A stretch of DNA of 64,000 nucleotides from Lingula anatina. Taxonomy: Eukaryota > Brachiopoda > Lingulata > Lingulida > Lingulidae. The DNA is taken from contig NW_019775991.1 of assembly GCF_001039355.2 (NCBI RefSeq), positions 577,721 through 641,720 of the forward strand. Reading direction: 5' to 3'. A program made the position numbers and the translations under genes. A model generated the notes under the pieces. That model ran no database searches, was not told where the DNA came from, and saw only the letters and a list, made by a program, of their open reading frames with translations. Below are positions 13,880 through 24,816 of this stretch, piece by piece (within the stretch, counting starts at the first letter, position 1; the number at the start of each line of letters is the position of its first letter).

Positions 13880-14527
13880 TCTCTCCATCTCTCTCTCTCA
13901 ATACAATACTTATACACATTTCCATGTTGCTGATATTTCCTTAAAAATTCATAGCAAGTCTTAAATATTTACGGGATGAATAATTTCATACAATAAACTT
14001 ATGATGTCTGGTTATCTGAAGACTAAATAAAACTGTATGACATGAGTAAGAAAATATTCTTTCTAAAAAATAAAACAAATTTTCAATTTAATTAGAAAAT
14101 CAACTTAATATTTTTATAATGCATTAGAATGTTATAAAGTACAATTGAAAATTGCAATCTAATATCACTACAAATTTCAAGAATTCATGAATGCATAAGG
14201 GATAAATAGTGAGTGCACTGGGTTTAAAGGGTTAACACTTACCGCTGAGACTGTGACCGCGCAGAGCAGCAACGTCAGCACAGCACACCTGAAAACGCCA
14301 ATACCAAAATGAGTGATACTCTGAAACTTCTGTGAACACCGTATACATTGAGCTGCAAATTTCGAGTCAATTTCATTTAAAAAATGAACTCATACTCACC
14401 AAACGTAATTTTTCCAAAGCAAGCTATATGAATTGTATGAAATTACTCTAGTTGGTCTGTTTTTCCGAGGTTTAAGCAGAGGTTGGTGCATGCTGCAACG
14501 GCAAGACTTCTCAGGGGTTTCGTTCAT
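681..14527 (-). CDS. COL4A2: Collagen IV alpha2-like chain, 5' part of gene (partial)
   Basis: Start of a second type IV collagen chain, a basement-membrane scaffold protein, transcribed away from the alpha1-like gene. Three exons join in frame: 14527-14400 (42 codons plus 2 nt), 14288-14243 (1 nt plus 15 codons) and 761-681 (27 codons). An in-frame TGA lies upstream of the ATG with no other ATG between. Exon 2 supplies a hydrophobic signal segment (CAVLTLLLCAVTVSA); exon 3 has the 7S cysteine cluster C-x3-C-x4-C-x-C followed by IGEKGSR, which resembles the EKGGRG context of vertebrate alpha2(IV) rather than the KGQKGE of alpha1. Donors GTGAGT, GTAAGT and GTAAGA and AG acceptors are all present. 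Intron 2 is 13,481 bp. The remaining exons must lie left of the window. Assignment as the alpha2-type partner rests on the 7S motif and the divergent arrangement; I have no NC1 sequence to confirm it. Confidence 0.85.
4376..4542. mobile_element. Short nonautonomous DNA transposon, family with CAGGGGCGGATCC ends
   Basis: About 167 bp beginning CAGGGGCGGATCCA and ending TCCGCCCCTG, so the ends are inverted repeats. It is flanked by an exact 5-bp duplication GGTAT (4371-4375 and 4543-4547). The interior repeats the motif GACNGTCTTC. A second copy of nearly equal length lies at 24078-24245. It has no coding capacity. Confidence 0.75.
4585..4634. repeat. GT microsatellite
   Basis: Uninterrupted GT run from about 4585 to 4613, continuing as interrupted GT/GTAT repeats. 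Confidence 0.9.
7185..7486. mobile_element. Fold-back MITE with 3-bp TTA target duplication
   Basis: A 302-bp element that is nearly a perfect palindrome. The left arm starts GATCGCATTCACAACGAG and the right arm ends as its near-complement CTCGTTGTGAATGCGGCC; pairing continues about 125 bp inward through a CTCTCCGCCTCTCA block. TTA flanks both ends (7182-7184, 7487-7489). Long terminal inverted repeats with TTA/TAA duplications are typical of PIF/Harbinger-related MITEs. The arms differ at only a few bases, suggesting recent insertion. Noncoding. Confidence 0.85.
8079..8177. repeat. (AT)n microsatellite joined to poly-T and poly-G
   Basis: About 31 AT units (8079-8140), then 18 T (8141-8158), then 19 G (8159-8177). 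Confidence 0.95.
13849..13899. repeat. CT microsatellite
   Basis: CT dinucleotide run with a few CCCT and CAT interruptions, inside the long COL4A2-like intron. Confidence 0.9.
14243..14288 (-). CDS. COL4A2: COL4A2-like exon 2 (signal peptide core)
   Basis: A 46-nt exon between TTTTCAG and GTAAGT. It encodes a strongly hydrophobic run ending VTVSA, a plausible signal-peptidase site, and ends in phase 0. The alpha1-like gene likewise ends its signal-peptide exon in phase 0 just before its 7S exon, so the layout is mirrored. Confidence 0.8.
14400..14527 (-). CDS. COL4A2: COL4A2-like exon 1 (start codon, N-terminal region)
   Basis: Encodes 42 residues beginning MNETPEKSCRCS and ending at a TG|G split codon that exon 2 completes as Trp. 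The region is basic and has no hydrophobic stretch, so the signal core comes entirely from exon 2. Donor GTGAGT follows at 14399. An in-frame TGA upstream supports this start; Met13 is an alternative start that would give a more ordinary signal peptide. Confidence 0.75.
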
Positions 14528-15974
14528 TTTGCTCCCTTCCTGCCGATGATTTCTCTCGAACCAAATCGTTCACAAATCAAAAACCGGTCGGCCCGGCAAG
14601 TTCTTTCCTTCCTGATGTAATCCTCACTTATCTTTTCTTCATTGAATCAATAATTCCTTCACCATTGGGAAAAGTATGAGAAGTTTTCCCAGTTCTTCAA
14701 ACTCCTTGCCAGACTGCTTCTCGTCTGCGGGGTTGACCTCGCGAGTGGGCGGGGCTTGAGGTTTGATTGACGTCCCGTCGGTTAGGTAAGGAGACTCGTC
14801 TGTACAGCACAGTAAACGATTGTCATCTACTCATATTTGTGTATAGGGACTTTTAACACATATGGAGCCCAAGCAATAAAAAGGGATTTGTGGATTTCCG
14901 CGTCTTTATTGTTCGTTGTGTCATTATTTACTCTTTGGTTAAGTTGAGTTACACAAATATTGCGTGTACTGATGTTGCTGGCGTTTTAACTTCCTCTGGT
15001 TTTACTTTAGTGTGGTTTGACAAAAATAATATTAGCACAACAATACAAGTCTGGTGTTCTACTTTAATTCAAACGCTCTTTATTATTAAAATATTTTCTG
15101 CCAGAAAAAGAGATGAAAAGAAAACATGCATATTACAAATACCGGTATGATCAGTATAGCTATTGTGTCGTTTAGGCCCTATCGTCATATTCTGATTAAA
15201 ATATTTGTCTTATGTACCTACGCATTAATCTGGTAAAAATCTGCAAAAACTCAAATGAATGTTACCACTAATGCAGCACCTCAGATTTATTACATTTTAA
15301 AATAACAACAACAACAAAATTACTTATAGACGTTGTCTGGGTATAAGCTAGTAGGCCTATATTAAAATTAGGTCCCAACTTCCTATGTTGGATAATAGCT
15401 TTTCAAAATAGGAAAAGAACTACAAGGTATGGCAAATATGCTCTTTTATTTGAGACGAAGCTTTTACTAGGTCTTTTAAAACAAGCGGAATTACAGAATG
15501 AGAACGCAGTCTTTTGTGGAGGGAATACCAAAATGAAGGGAAAAAATAAAAAGACGGGGAAAGAATTACTTTTGGCATTTCCTCTCAGACAATGAGGCTT
15601 CTGTCGACTGGAACGTTTGCGTAGGTCCGGAGTTCACTAAGGTCTCTTTTATTTCCAGTCTCCCACTCTCCCAGGCTAACTTGCCTGTGTATATTCCTTA
15701 CTGCAGCCGTCAATCAGGGACTAAGTGGCTGCCGCAAGTTTCCTGTGGGTTAGCGGTAAGTAGTGCGATGCGCGGCGGACGGATACAAGGCCCCGCCTTC
15801 CCAGCTCATCAACATGTGCGATATGCCAAGATGGTGACCGAGAGAAGAAAGATGTTGGAAATGGCTTGAAATTCACCGACGATTTCTGCTTCATCTTTAG
15901 GCTATGCATGAACGCTGTTTAGGGAAAGGAAAAGGAGATTATAAACTGTTGGTTGTATATTATAGACTGGCAAG
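14528..15974. promoter_or_regulatory. Presumed bidirectional collagen IV promoter region
   Basis: The 1447 bp between the divergent start codons of the two collagen IV chains. Its most G+C-rich part (about 14700-14810) contains a GC box, GTGGGCGGGGC (14745-14755), and a CRE-like TGACGTCC (14768-14775), some 220-240 bp upstream of the alpha2-like ATG. A second moderately G+C-rich patch at 15600-15850 probably belongs to the alpha1 transcript start or 5' UTR and includes a GTAAGT. I see no clear TATA box. Shared promoters between alpha1 and alpha2(IV) genes are known in other animals; start sites here are not determined. Confidence 0.65.
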
Positions 15975-16061
15975 ATGGGGAGCTGGTTTGGAGTAAACTG
16001 TAGAGAATTTCTGTATTTATTCCTGATCGTTTTGATCGTCGTGGATCTGGCAGTAGCGGCG
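15975..16061 (+). CDS. COL4A1: COL4A1-like exon 1 (signal peptide)
   Basis: 29 codons starting [12 protein letters not shown], with a hydrophobic core ([11 protein letters not shown]) and an AVAA cleavage context, ending in phase 0 at GTGAGT. This routes the chain to the endoplasmic reticulum. Confidence 0.93.
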
Positions 16062-19000
16062 GTGAGTGCTTTTGACTTGATTCAAGCTTATTGTAAGAGC
16101 TTTACTTTGAGTTGGTGCCCTTAATCGTTTGCTTCATCCAGAATAATATCAGGAAAGTGTTTCCTTTATTTAGTGGAGTTTGCTGATCGTAAAATTACAC
16201 GTTCGTGAAATGCTGCAAGAGAAACTGCCGGCAGAAAAGTATAGGCAGTTTCGGATGCAGTTGTGCTCAACATACTAGCGGTATAGGCGGGAGTGACGTA
16301 AATCAACCTCGCCCGCTCACTTTTATTTACATTTTTAGAAAGGGAACTGGTCTATCGTTTTTCATTGTAGTAAACTGTAGGTTAACTAAGGATGGGTTAT
16401 TAGAAAAAGTTTTAATAATAAATAATAATAATAATAAATAGTAATAATTAATATTTATCATGAATGAGTGATTTCAAAAGAATTAGTATTATAAAATGAG
16501 ATAAACTAAATATAGTACTTCCAGAATTTTCCCATATTTTCCATTGGAGTGCCCTTCCTCCTCCCCCCCCCCCCAAGCAGGGGAAGCTTATTTTTGTCAA
16601 TTTTTAAGACTGCCTTTATTTTTAGAAATGTTATTTTTTTAGATATTTTATTTTAACATACCAATGTGTAAGTTAACATACAGAAAGCAAACCAAAGAAG
16701 CCCTGGTGAAGCCATGTCCCGTTGATTCTTCATTTGTTTAACATGTCAAAGATCCAGAATCACCCTGTGCATCTGTAGGGCTTCTTCCTCATATGAAAAT
16801 TTGCAATATATCTTTTTACTTTTTTAAGACTTTTTTGTAAGAATTCAGATTTTGTATTTTGATAAATTAATAAATTTACCATGGAACAAAAATAAGGCTT
16901 CGTTCACATGCAATGTCACGCCGCGTAATTACTGGCAGCGCGAGCCAGTTACTTATAGTAACTTATAGTAACTGGCTCGCGCTGCCAGTAATTACGCNCC
17001 TCCTCCCCCCCCCCCCAAGCAGGGGAAGCTTATTTTTGTCAATTTTTAAGACTGCCTTTATTTTTAGAAATGTTATTTTTTTAGATATTTTATTTTAACA
17101 TACCAATGTGTAAGTTAACATACAGAAAGCAAACCAAAGAAGCCCTGGTGAAGCCATGTCCCTTTGATTCTTCATTTGTTTTACATGTCAAAGATCCAGA
17201 ATCACCCTGTGCACTTATAGTAACTTATAGTAACTGGCTCGCGCTGCCAGTAATTACGCCGCGGGATATTCAGGCCACAGACCGTGATCATAAGACATAC
17301 CGCAAATAGAAAATAGAATTTAGAAAATAGACATTGCATGTGAACGAAGCCTAAGTAAATAATAGTTATTATTTAGTAAATAAATAAGAAAGTCAGATTA
17401 ACATATTGAAGTGTCTGAGCCCTTTCTTTACCGAGGGATAAAATATGTTATAATGCAGTGAGTGATTCACTTGGAATACCTTTAAGACCTTCTCTACTAG
17501 GTTAGCAAAGGGTTAAACTGGCTTGAAATAAGATATGCTTTACATTTCACAGAAACATACTTTAAAAAAACTATAACAGCTTATTTTTCGTCTCAAATGA
17601 TATTTGTAAGTGGTAAAACAAGACTATTTTAATTAACATAAAACTTTGAAAAAAAATGTTAATTGAAAAATTTCTTCAGAACTAGCAAGAGCCAAGCACA
17701 TATCGCTGTTATGTTAACTGTAGTCAGACTGCATCTGTGTTAACTGTAGTCAGACTGCATCTGTGGTTTGATGACATCATGATTTTTAAAAGAAACAATC
17801 CATGACCTCTTATTATGGAAAAGTGTGTAAGCTGCAGAAGGTTTTGATAAAACTCTGGTGTGAACCCAGCAAACTGAGTAGATACCAATGTGGCTCAGGT
17901 AGATAGATCTCTTCATGGCAAAGATATTTCCTCACTAGATGGAGGCCGCCATGACTAAATTTGGCCAGAGTGGTCAAAAAAGAAGTCCCTGAAGTATAAT
18001 TGTGGTAAACGAAAGAAACAAATCTGATCTGAATAAAAACTTAACTGAGAAGTTGAATTTTGGATGGGATTCTAGATTATTGCCAGTTTTTTCTTTCAGA
18101 ATTTGTACCCCAAGACTGGGAATTTTACATAACTTCCCATTTTGTAATTCCAATGAAAAAGACAAAAATAAGTCCACCTGTTGTTTCAGGGGATTGCATA
18201 ATTACACAGTATAGAAGGATTTGGGGAAGAAAAGTCGTCTCAGATGACGGATGTTCATTTATTTGCAGAACTGATAACAGACATGGAAAGCTTATACCTA
18301 CAGAACTTGGTTTGTAGGAGGGGGGCAAAGGTCAACTTTTATTTATTTATTTTACACCCACCATGTTAAGTGAAGTATACAATATTTTTTCCACAGGATT
18401 GGCTTTTTCTCACCTTTTTGTTAAAATAAGTTATTATACAACTCCAGCCCTCACCCCAAGATCTGTCAAACACTACACTCATTCTTAGTGGCAGTTTTCT
18501 AATGGAGGAAAAATAAATTTAAAAAGAATACTCTTAAGATCTATGAATATCCCCCTTTTTAAAATTGCATAGAATAAGACTTATTCCAGTTTTGTGGATT
18601 TATATGCAGGAAGCTAATTTGTACCATGATGGGCTAATAAGAGGAGATAATATCAAAACATACAAAAGGAAGCAAGGCAATAACTTACACAGTTAGTAAC
18701 CCCCCTCGGTAATCCTCTTTTAATGAGGATGTTTATGTTAAAGTTTGTTTATCTAGTGAGTTACCTGTCCTCTCAATTCTCTGGTGTCAGGAAATTAACT
18801 GCCCGTGATAATTAGTCCTTTGTGGTAGTATCAATAGGTATGAATAAGTGTGAAAGTTTTGACCACATCTTGATATTTGTACAAACAATGTGACATATGT
18901 CTTCCCTGTATACAATAGGCATCCTTTACAATGATATAACCTAGGAAAATAAACAATGATTGTGATTTTAAAGCTGGTCACTGTTTTCTGCACATTTAAG

Positions 19001-19211
19001 CGAACAAAGATTTTTGTTTATTTTCATTTCAGATATATTATGTGATTTTTTTTTTGTCTTTTTTATATTTGTGTGTATTTATAATTATTTAAATCTATGA
19101 TACCTATATAATTATTGTTTTGAAATATATCTTTCTTATTCCAGCCTCAGTGCACTGGTTGTTCAGACACATGTATTTGTAAAGGAACAAAAGGACAAAA
19201 GGTAAGAGACT

Positions 19212-19247
<36 letters not shown>

Positions 19248-22200
19248 CAAGTGATTATGAGAAATAGAAGAGATGGAGAGAGGCAAGTGATAAGGAGAGA
19301 GAGAGAGTTAACCAAACTTCCATCCTTTCCAATCCTCTGATTTTGCATGTGTCTGGTCAGCGTTAAATGGTCACACAAATGTCAGTTACACAGGACAGAC
19401 CAGCCAAATGCATTCTGGGGGCACATTAATATTTTGGAGTATGAAACTCTGGCTTACTTTGATCTGCACATTTTATATACAAATATTGTAGTACTACAAC
19501 AGTGTCTTGGAGCAGTTCTGTACAGTTTCTAAACAAAAAATACTCTGTAGCAAATATAGAGCAGCAGGCAGGTTAGTTTCTAAACAAGGAAGGCACTACA
19601 CAAATATAGCCTAATGAACCCTAGCAATTTGTGACCCCTAGGTTTCCAACTTGGCAGTAATCAAAACTTGCAACTTGAACTGAATTTGTGAATGGTGTTG
19701 CTATTTTTAAAGTAATTATCTCCCCTTTGAAATCTTTTACCAAACTGTTTTTCTTGTAATTTGTCAGAGATATACAAGATTGAAATGAAACAAATTACAA
19801 AGTGGTATGTGATTTGGTTGTTTTACTGTTTGGGCTAAGCATACCTCAGACTATTAAGTTCATAACACACACATTCTGGGCTCTTTTTATAGTAAACAAA
19901 ATGCCAGATATCATAGAGTTTGAGAAAAAAGAATTTTTGAAATATTTGGATGGAGCCAAATGTCTTTGACAATAGTTCAGAGGTTAGTAGGTAATATCAA
20001 TTGCCAAATGTGTTAGGTGTGCTGAAAGTTGTGAGGCATGACAGGAAATGTGAGAGAATGCTCAAAGTGTGGTTGATGTGATAGAAATCAAAATTGTGTT
20101 AGGTGTGACAATTTGAATTGCACATGCTAGACTATTTATGTTATTTTCTAGGGTGAGGTGGGGATCCCAGGCCTGAGAGGTTCACAGGGATTGCCAGGAA
20201 TCATGGGACCTGAGGGGCGACCAGGACCCCGGGGAATGAGAGGAGACCCAGGAGAAGATGGAGCCATGGGACCCAAGGGATTAAGGGTCAGTGACTGTTA
20301 TAACTGTAATTAGCGTACAGTTTCACATGTTAAATAAGAAATGATTCCCAGGTTTAGAAATATGGTAATGAAATATTGTAAAAAATTCCTTAAAAAGGCA
20401 ATTTTGTACAACAAATTTTTCACTTGGATTTTCTATGATTTGAAGAGATTCTGTTCATTTTTTTTTTGTTTGTTTGTTTATTGTAGTAGTATCCCACAAC
20501 ATTTAAAGAAATTAGTGATGAATTATATTTACCTAAATAATGCCTAAAATCAATGTTTCCAACATTCCAAAAAGAAAGTTGGATATATGTTATGAAATTT
20601 AATTGTGAATGATTGAAAATGGCAAATGTGAAAAAATGAGGTCATTTTCAAATGTAAAAAATTGAGGTAATAAAATATACTAAGTGTTCAATTTTTCGAC
20701 TTGAATTACCCTGTTTAGCAGACATGTTTATTACAATTATTAACACCCAGTCAAAAATTAATATTTTTCCAGGGAGACATGGGTATGCCAGGATTCACTG
20801 GTGTTCCAGGAACTCCGGTAAGTGAACACCAAATTCTCAGTTTCCAGGATTGTGAAGACTGCAGCGATAATACATATATTCTAGCCACTTGTTGTGATGT
20901 GTCTAACTGGGTGGCAGCTTTCCCCACTGTTGTTATTTATTGGTATAGCAAAGGTTCAAGTCTGAAACTTACTCTTACATGTGGATTTGATGACGAACTG
21001 TGTGAGGATCTGATGTGAAAATATGTATGTGAAATTTGGAATTGAGTACATTACTTTGTTAATGATATCAGATAGCATTTTGGTCACAGACTGATTAATT
21101 ATTTAGACAGAAGATGTAAGATTGTCATTGTGATGTAAAAGTGAATATCTCAAAAAATGTTTCTGACGAAAATGTAATCTTTCTCTAAATCTGATTATGA
21201 TTAACATCAGTTCTAAAATATTTATACTCACCCCACAAATAAGTTAACCTTGTTTATGCCCTTTCTGTCACTCAGCTATTAACGTCACATTTGATAATTA
21301 CTGAAAGAATTAAAGGTGCTTCACCTTATTAATTAAAATTAACTAAGATTAGTCACTTAATAGACTTTGTGAGTGAACAAAGATAGCCTGCCTCCCACCC
21401 AATTAAATTGATCAATGTCTCAATGACACACCTACCCCATGGACATCATTAATGACACAGAACCCTCCCAAGTCATTTGTTTTACAAGTCATAAAGAGAC
21501 TAAATAGATATAGAAAGATGGCAATAAAAGTGAACTGCAAGATCTCAAAGAGGAGATAAAACCTCTGAAAGTGGCAGAGCATTGCCTTGGGAGTGCCTTA
21601 TGAAGAGAGAGAAGGAATGCTATCTCCCCTTTTTGGTGTGAAGTACAGCCACTTAAGTAGTCCAGGATAATTCCAGATTTAAACATGTCAGTATCAATTA
21701 GGGCAGGAGTTTCAGCCCACAGACAGCTGATCTGGTTCACTGAGTAGAATGCCTTTAATGCTTGCCACTTTCCAAGGGCATGGTTTAGACAGTGCTGTTT
21801 GGATCAGCCTGTGTATGCACCTAGTGCGCTTCATCTCCCTGTGAAGGTAAAATACACAGAAATAAACTTAAGCATTGCACTGCAAACAGCTGTGATAAGT
21901 TTTTGGTTTTGTGTAAACAGAACTGGATTTAGAATTTTGCCACCTGATGTTATCTGGCTGAGCAACTGGACCCAAGAAACTTTGAAAGATTCTCAGAAAA
22001 TAATCACAAAAAGGAAGACAAATTTCAGTCTCATCCATGGATTTTAAGAGAAAATACCCAAGGAATCTTGGTATGTTCAAGTACATGTAACACCACTTTT
22101 ATAGACATGTACAATTTTAAGTATACAAATTTTAAAATATTTTACTTTTTAATACAAGATTCCTTATAAACCACTTCTCATTTTATTTAAGCATGTTCAT

Positions 22201-24731
22201 GTTTTGATTCCCTCTTCTAGTTTGTGTTCTAAAGGAGAGTCTGATATAATGTGTGAGCAGTATTAACCCGGGCTACCTTTGACTTCTGTAGAAGTTTGAC
22301 CTTAGCATATCATGCTTTGCCTTAAACAGGTGCTTGCTGATACAGTAACAAGCCCCCTCACCCCATTCCCACCTCACCTAGATTCTACTCTTCACCAAAG
22401 GCCAACTGGATGACTTTTGTCCTGCAAAATGTCACAATACAGCCCAGAAATAACACTACAGAGAAATAGCCACAAAAATATTTTGTTTATCTTGCAAAAA
22501 TTTTTTTCCATGCCCCTGAAAGAGTGTGTACACCTAAATTCCAATGAGGCTGTAGAGAGAGTGGAGGAAGCAATGTGTTTGATGTGGTCTGGTGGTAATG
22601 TGTGGGGTGGTCCAGGGTTAATTGTTCCCTGATGTAGCCCAGGATCACTGCTCTGGTTCCAAAGGTCAGTTGAGACTCATCTCTATGGCCCTGTTCAGAA
22701 CAGATGAGCTGCGAGACTAATTGATCTGCAGACTTAATATGGCCGGCCCCACTTAAAAGCAGTGCCACCTAATCCCCTGATGCTCTCCCCACCTCCCACA
22801 TCTCAGAGCCGAGAATTAATAGGTAAGCTCCTGCAGGGATGGCGAGTACAGATGTGGGAAGACCACAAGGTGCATTTCTTTTAAGTGGGTCAGCCATATT
22901 TGATCTGTGGATCTGTTAGGCTGCAGATCAGATTGTTCTGAAAGCTCCCTATATATATCAGTGCTCTACCAACCTCTAAGGCTGTATTCCCAGACCTTTT
23001 AGATCGATCTATCCCCGCGGGGAGTCTCACTAGATTACTGTCAGATAATCTGGCTTAAATGTCCGTCCCGCCTACTACAAGCGTGTCCGCCCAGCTGACA
23101 ACTATTTAGCGTGAACCCCCAGGGAGTTAGGTTGATCTAAAGTAGATCGATCTAATCTCTGGAAATGGGGTCTAAAACACAGGGTGTAATGAACCACCCA
23201 CCCCCATCCCCAGTCTATACTTTCCAAGTTTTAAATTTGTTAGGTATATTGATACATAAAATGGCTGAAAGGATCTTGTAAATAACAGAAAACAGAGTTA
23301 GTCAAATGGAATGGATCCATAGAAATTGGATCACAGACAAAGGCAAGTTTTGGTTTATGATATGTTAACTGATATATTTTGAAAGGAAGAACCTGCAGGA
23401 AATTTCGATGTCATGACTTCATCAGGAAAAGTATTCAAACCACTTGAGAGATCATCTAATTTTATGGCATTAGGGTCTCTAAACCTGGTGCCAGTAATAA
23501 GAATTCTGTTTGTGTGTTGTGTAACTGCAATGTGTCTGTCAGCTGCGAGACAGTTTCTATGGCCTCATCCATTCATGATACCCAGATGATTGGCAACAGA
23601 TGAGCTGCAAATAGATTCCAGAAATTAAACTGGAATGTTTTTCTAAAATTACGCAATAGTTAGCCTGGAGCTTTTGCTTTATGTTGACATTTGAGTTGAG
23701 GTTTGTTTCTACATTTCAAATTGATAAAGATGGACTTTGGACAGGAACTGAAGTCATCGGCTGAAATTTGAAAAAATGAATATCATGAATCACCATTAAC
23801 TTTTCCTCCAATTTTTGCACTAAATAAAATCTGGTTTATTTTTTTAGAATGTTTTTGTATTGGCATTCCAAAAACTTCACTAAATTCAAAACCTGAGCCA
23901 TGAACAATTAGCAGAAAATGATTTTTGAATATTATTTTTTTCAGGGTCTGCAAGGTTTGGATGGACCAGTAGGAGAGCCGGGTTATCCAGGGTGCAATGG
24001 AACCAAGGTAAGGGATGAGTTTTGCTATCACTACAGCAGTCAAAATTATTACCCCCTAGCTGTTCAAGGGGGTTGGGCAGGGGCGGATCCAGAGTTATTT
24101 TTGAAAGTCTTTCAAATATTCTTTGTTGATCAGTCCTCCAATTTTGACTGTCTTCAGACAGAAAAAATTAGATTCCCGTCAGTGTAGCTTAAAGTATTCT
24201 GACTGTCTTTTGAAAGACCAAGACCACAGCCTCTGTCCGCCCCTGCTGGGTATCAGGCAATTAAGCTGATTACACTGACTGCACTTTAGTGAGAATCTCC
24301 GTAGAGCTGGATCGATCCAGCTAGTCTGATGTCTGCAACGGGTTTTCCCTAAAAATCTATTTCTTGAAGCCTTTGCTTACTACCAAATTCATCAAATTGG
24401 AGTTCAGTGGCTGAAACTGTTTTTTTTTTTAAATTTATTTATTGGTGAATATATTGAACAAAACTGTTTAAACTTTTCTCAGGTAACAAAGTTTTAATGA
24501 TTTTACCCTATTGGGGTTGTTAGTCAAAATTCAAGGTCCTCTTGAGGAAGTCTTGTTCACAACTTTTCAGCTTATGAGCTCTAAATGATGTTTGGAATTT
24601 GAAATACCTTTTGCGCACTCCACGAAGTGTAAGTGTATGTTTATCGTGTATGTTTATCCCTATGTAGGATGACGATCTGGATATTGCCTTTGTGGAATAT
24701 AAACCTACTGTGCCACACAGGCACAAACACG

Positions 24732-24816
<85 letters not shown>

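Larger units (their letters stand above)
762..14242 (-). other. Intron 2 of the COL4A2-like gene (13.5 kb)
   Basis: A long A+T-rich stretch between the signal exon and the 7S exon. I see no collagen exon on the minus strand and no convincing gene on the plus strand. It holds two short inverted-repeat elements (4376-4542, 7185-7486) and several microsatellites (4585-4634, 8079-8177, 13849-13899). A 69-codon minus-strand ORF at 1291-1500 looks more protein-like than the others but matches nothing I recognise. First introns this long often carry enhancers; that is inference only. Confidence 0.7.
16062..19144 (+). other. COL4A1-like intron 1
   Basis: A 3.1-kb intron containing an inverted-repeat MITE (16896-17351) cut by an assembly join at 16998, an AAT microsatellite (about 16415-16445) and a 26-bp perfect tandem duplication (17713-17764). 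I see no other gene. Confidence 0.8.
20818..23944 (+). other. COL4A1-like intron 4
   Basis: A 3.1-kb intron. Its second half carries two adjacent MITEs (22687-22949 and 22980-23172). Nothing coding is seen. Confidence 0.8.

Noticed and set aside
14890-15150. 86-codon plus ORF in the presumed promoter, hydrophobic in part
   Set aside because: A+T-rich, no recognisable domain, lies between the two divergent genes; probably chance.
15681-15909. Overlapping ORFs on both strands upstream of the collagen ATG
   Set aside because: More likely 5' UTR or first-exon sequence of the alpha1-like gene; in-frame TAG precedes the collagen ATG.
24282-24340. Short palindrome GCTGGATCGATCCAGC
   Set aside because: Too short and isolated to assign to an element or a regulatory site.
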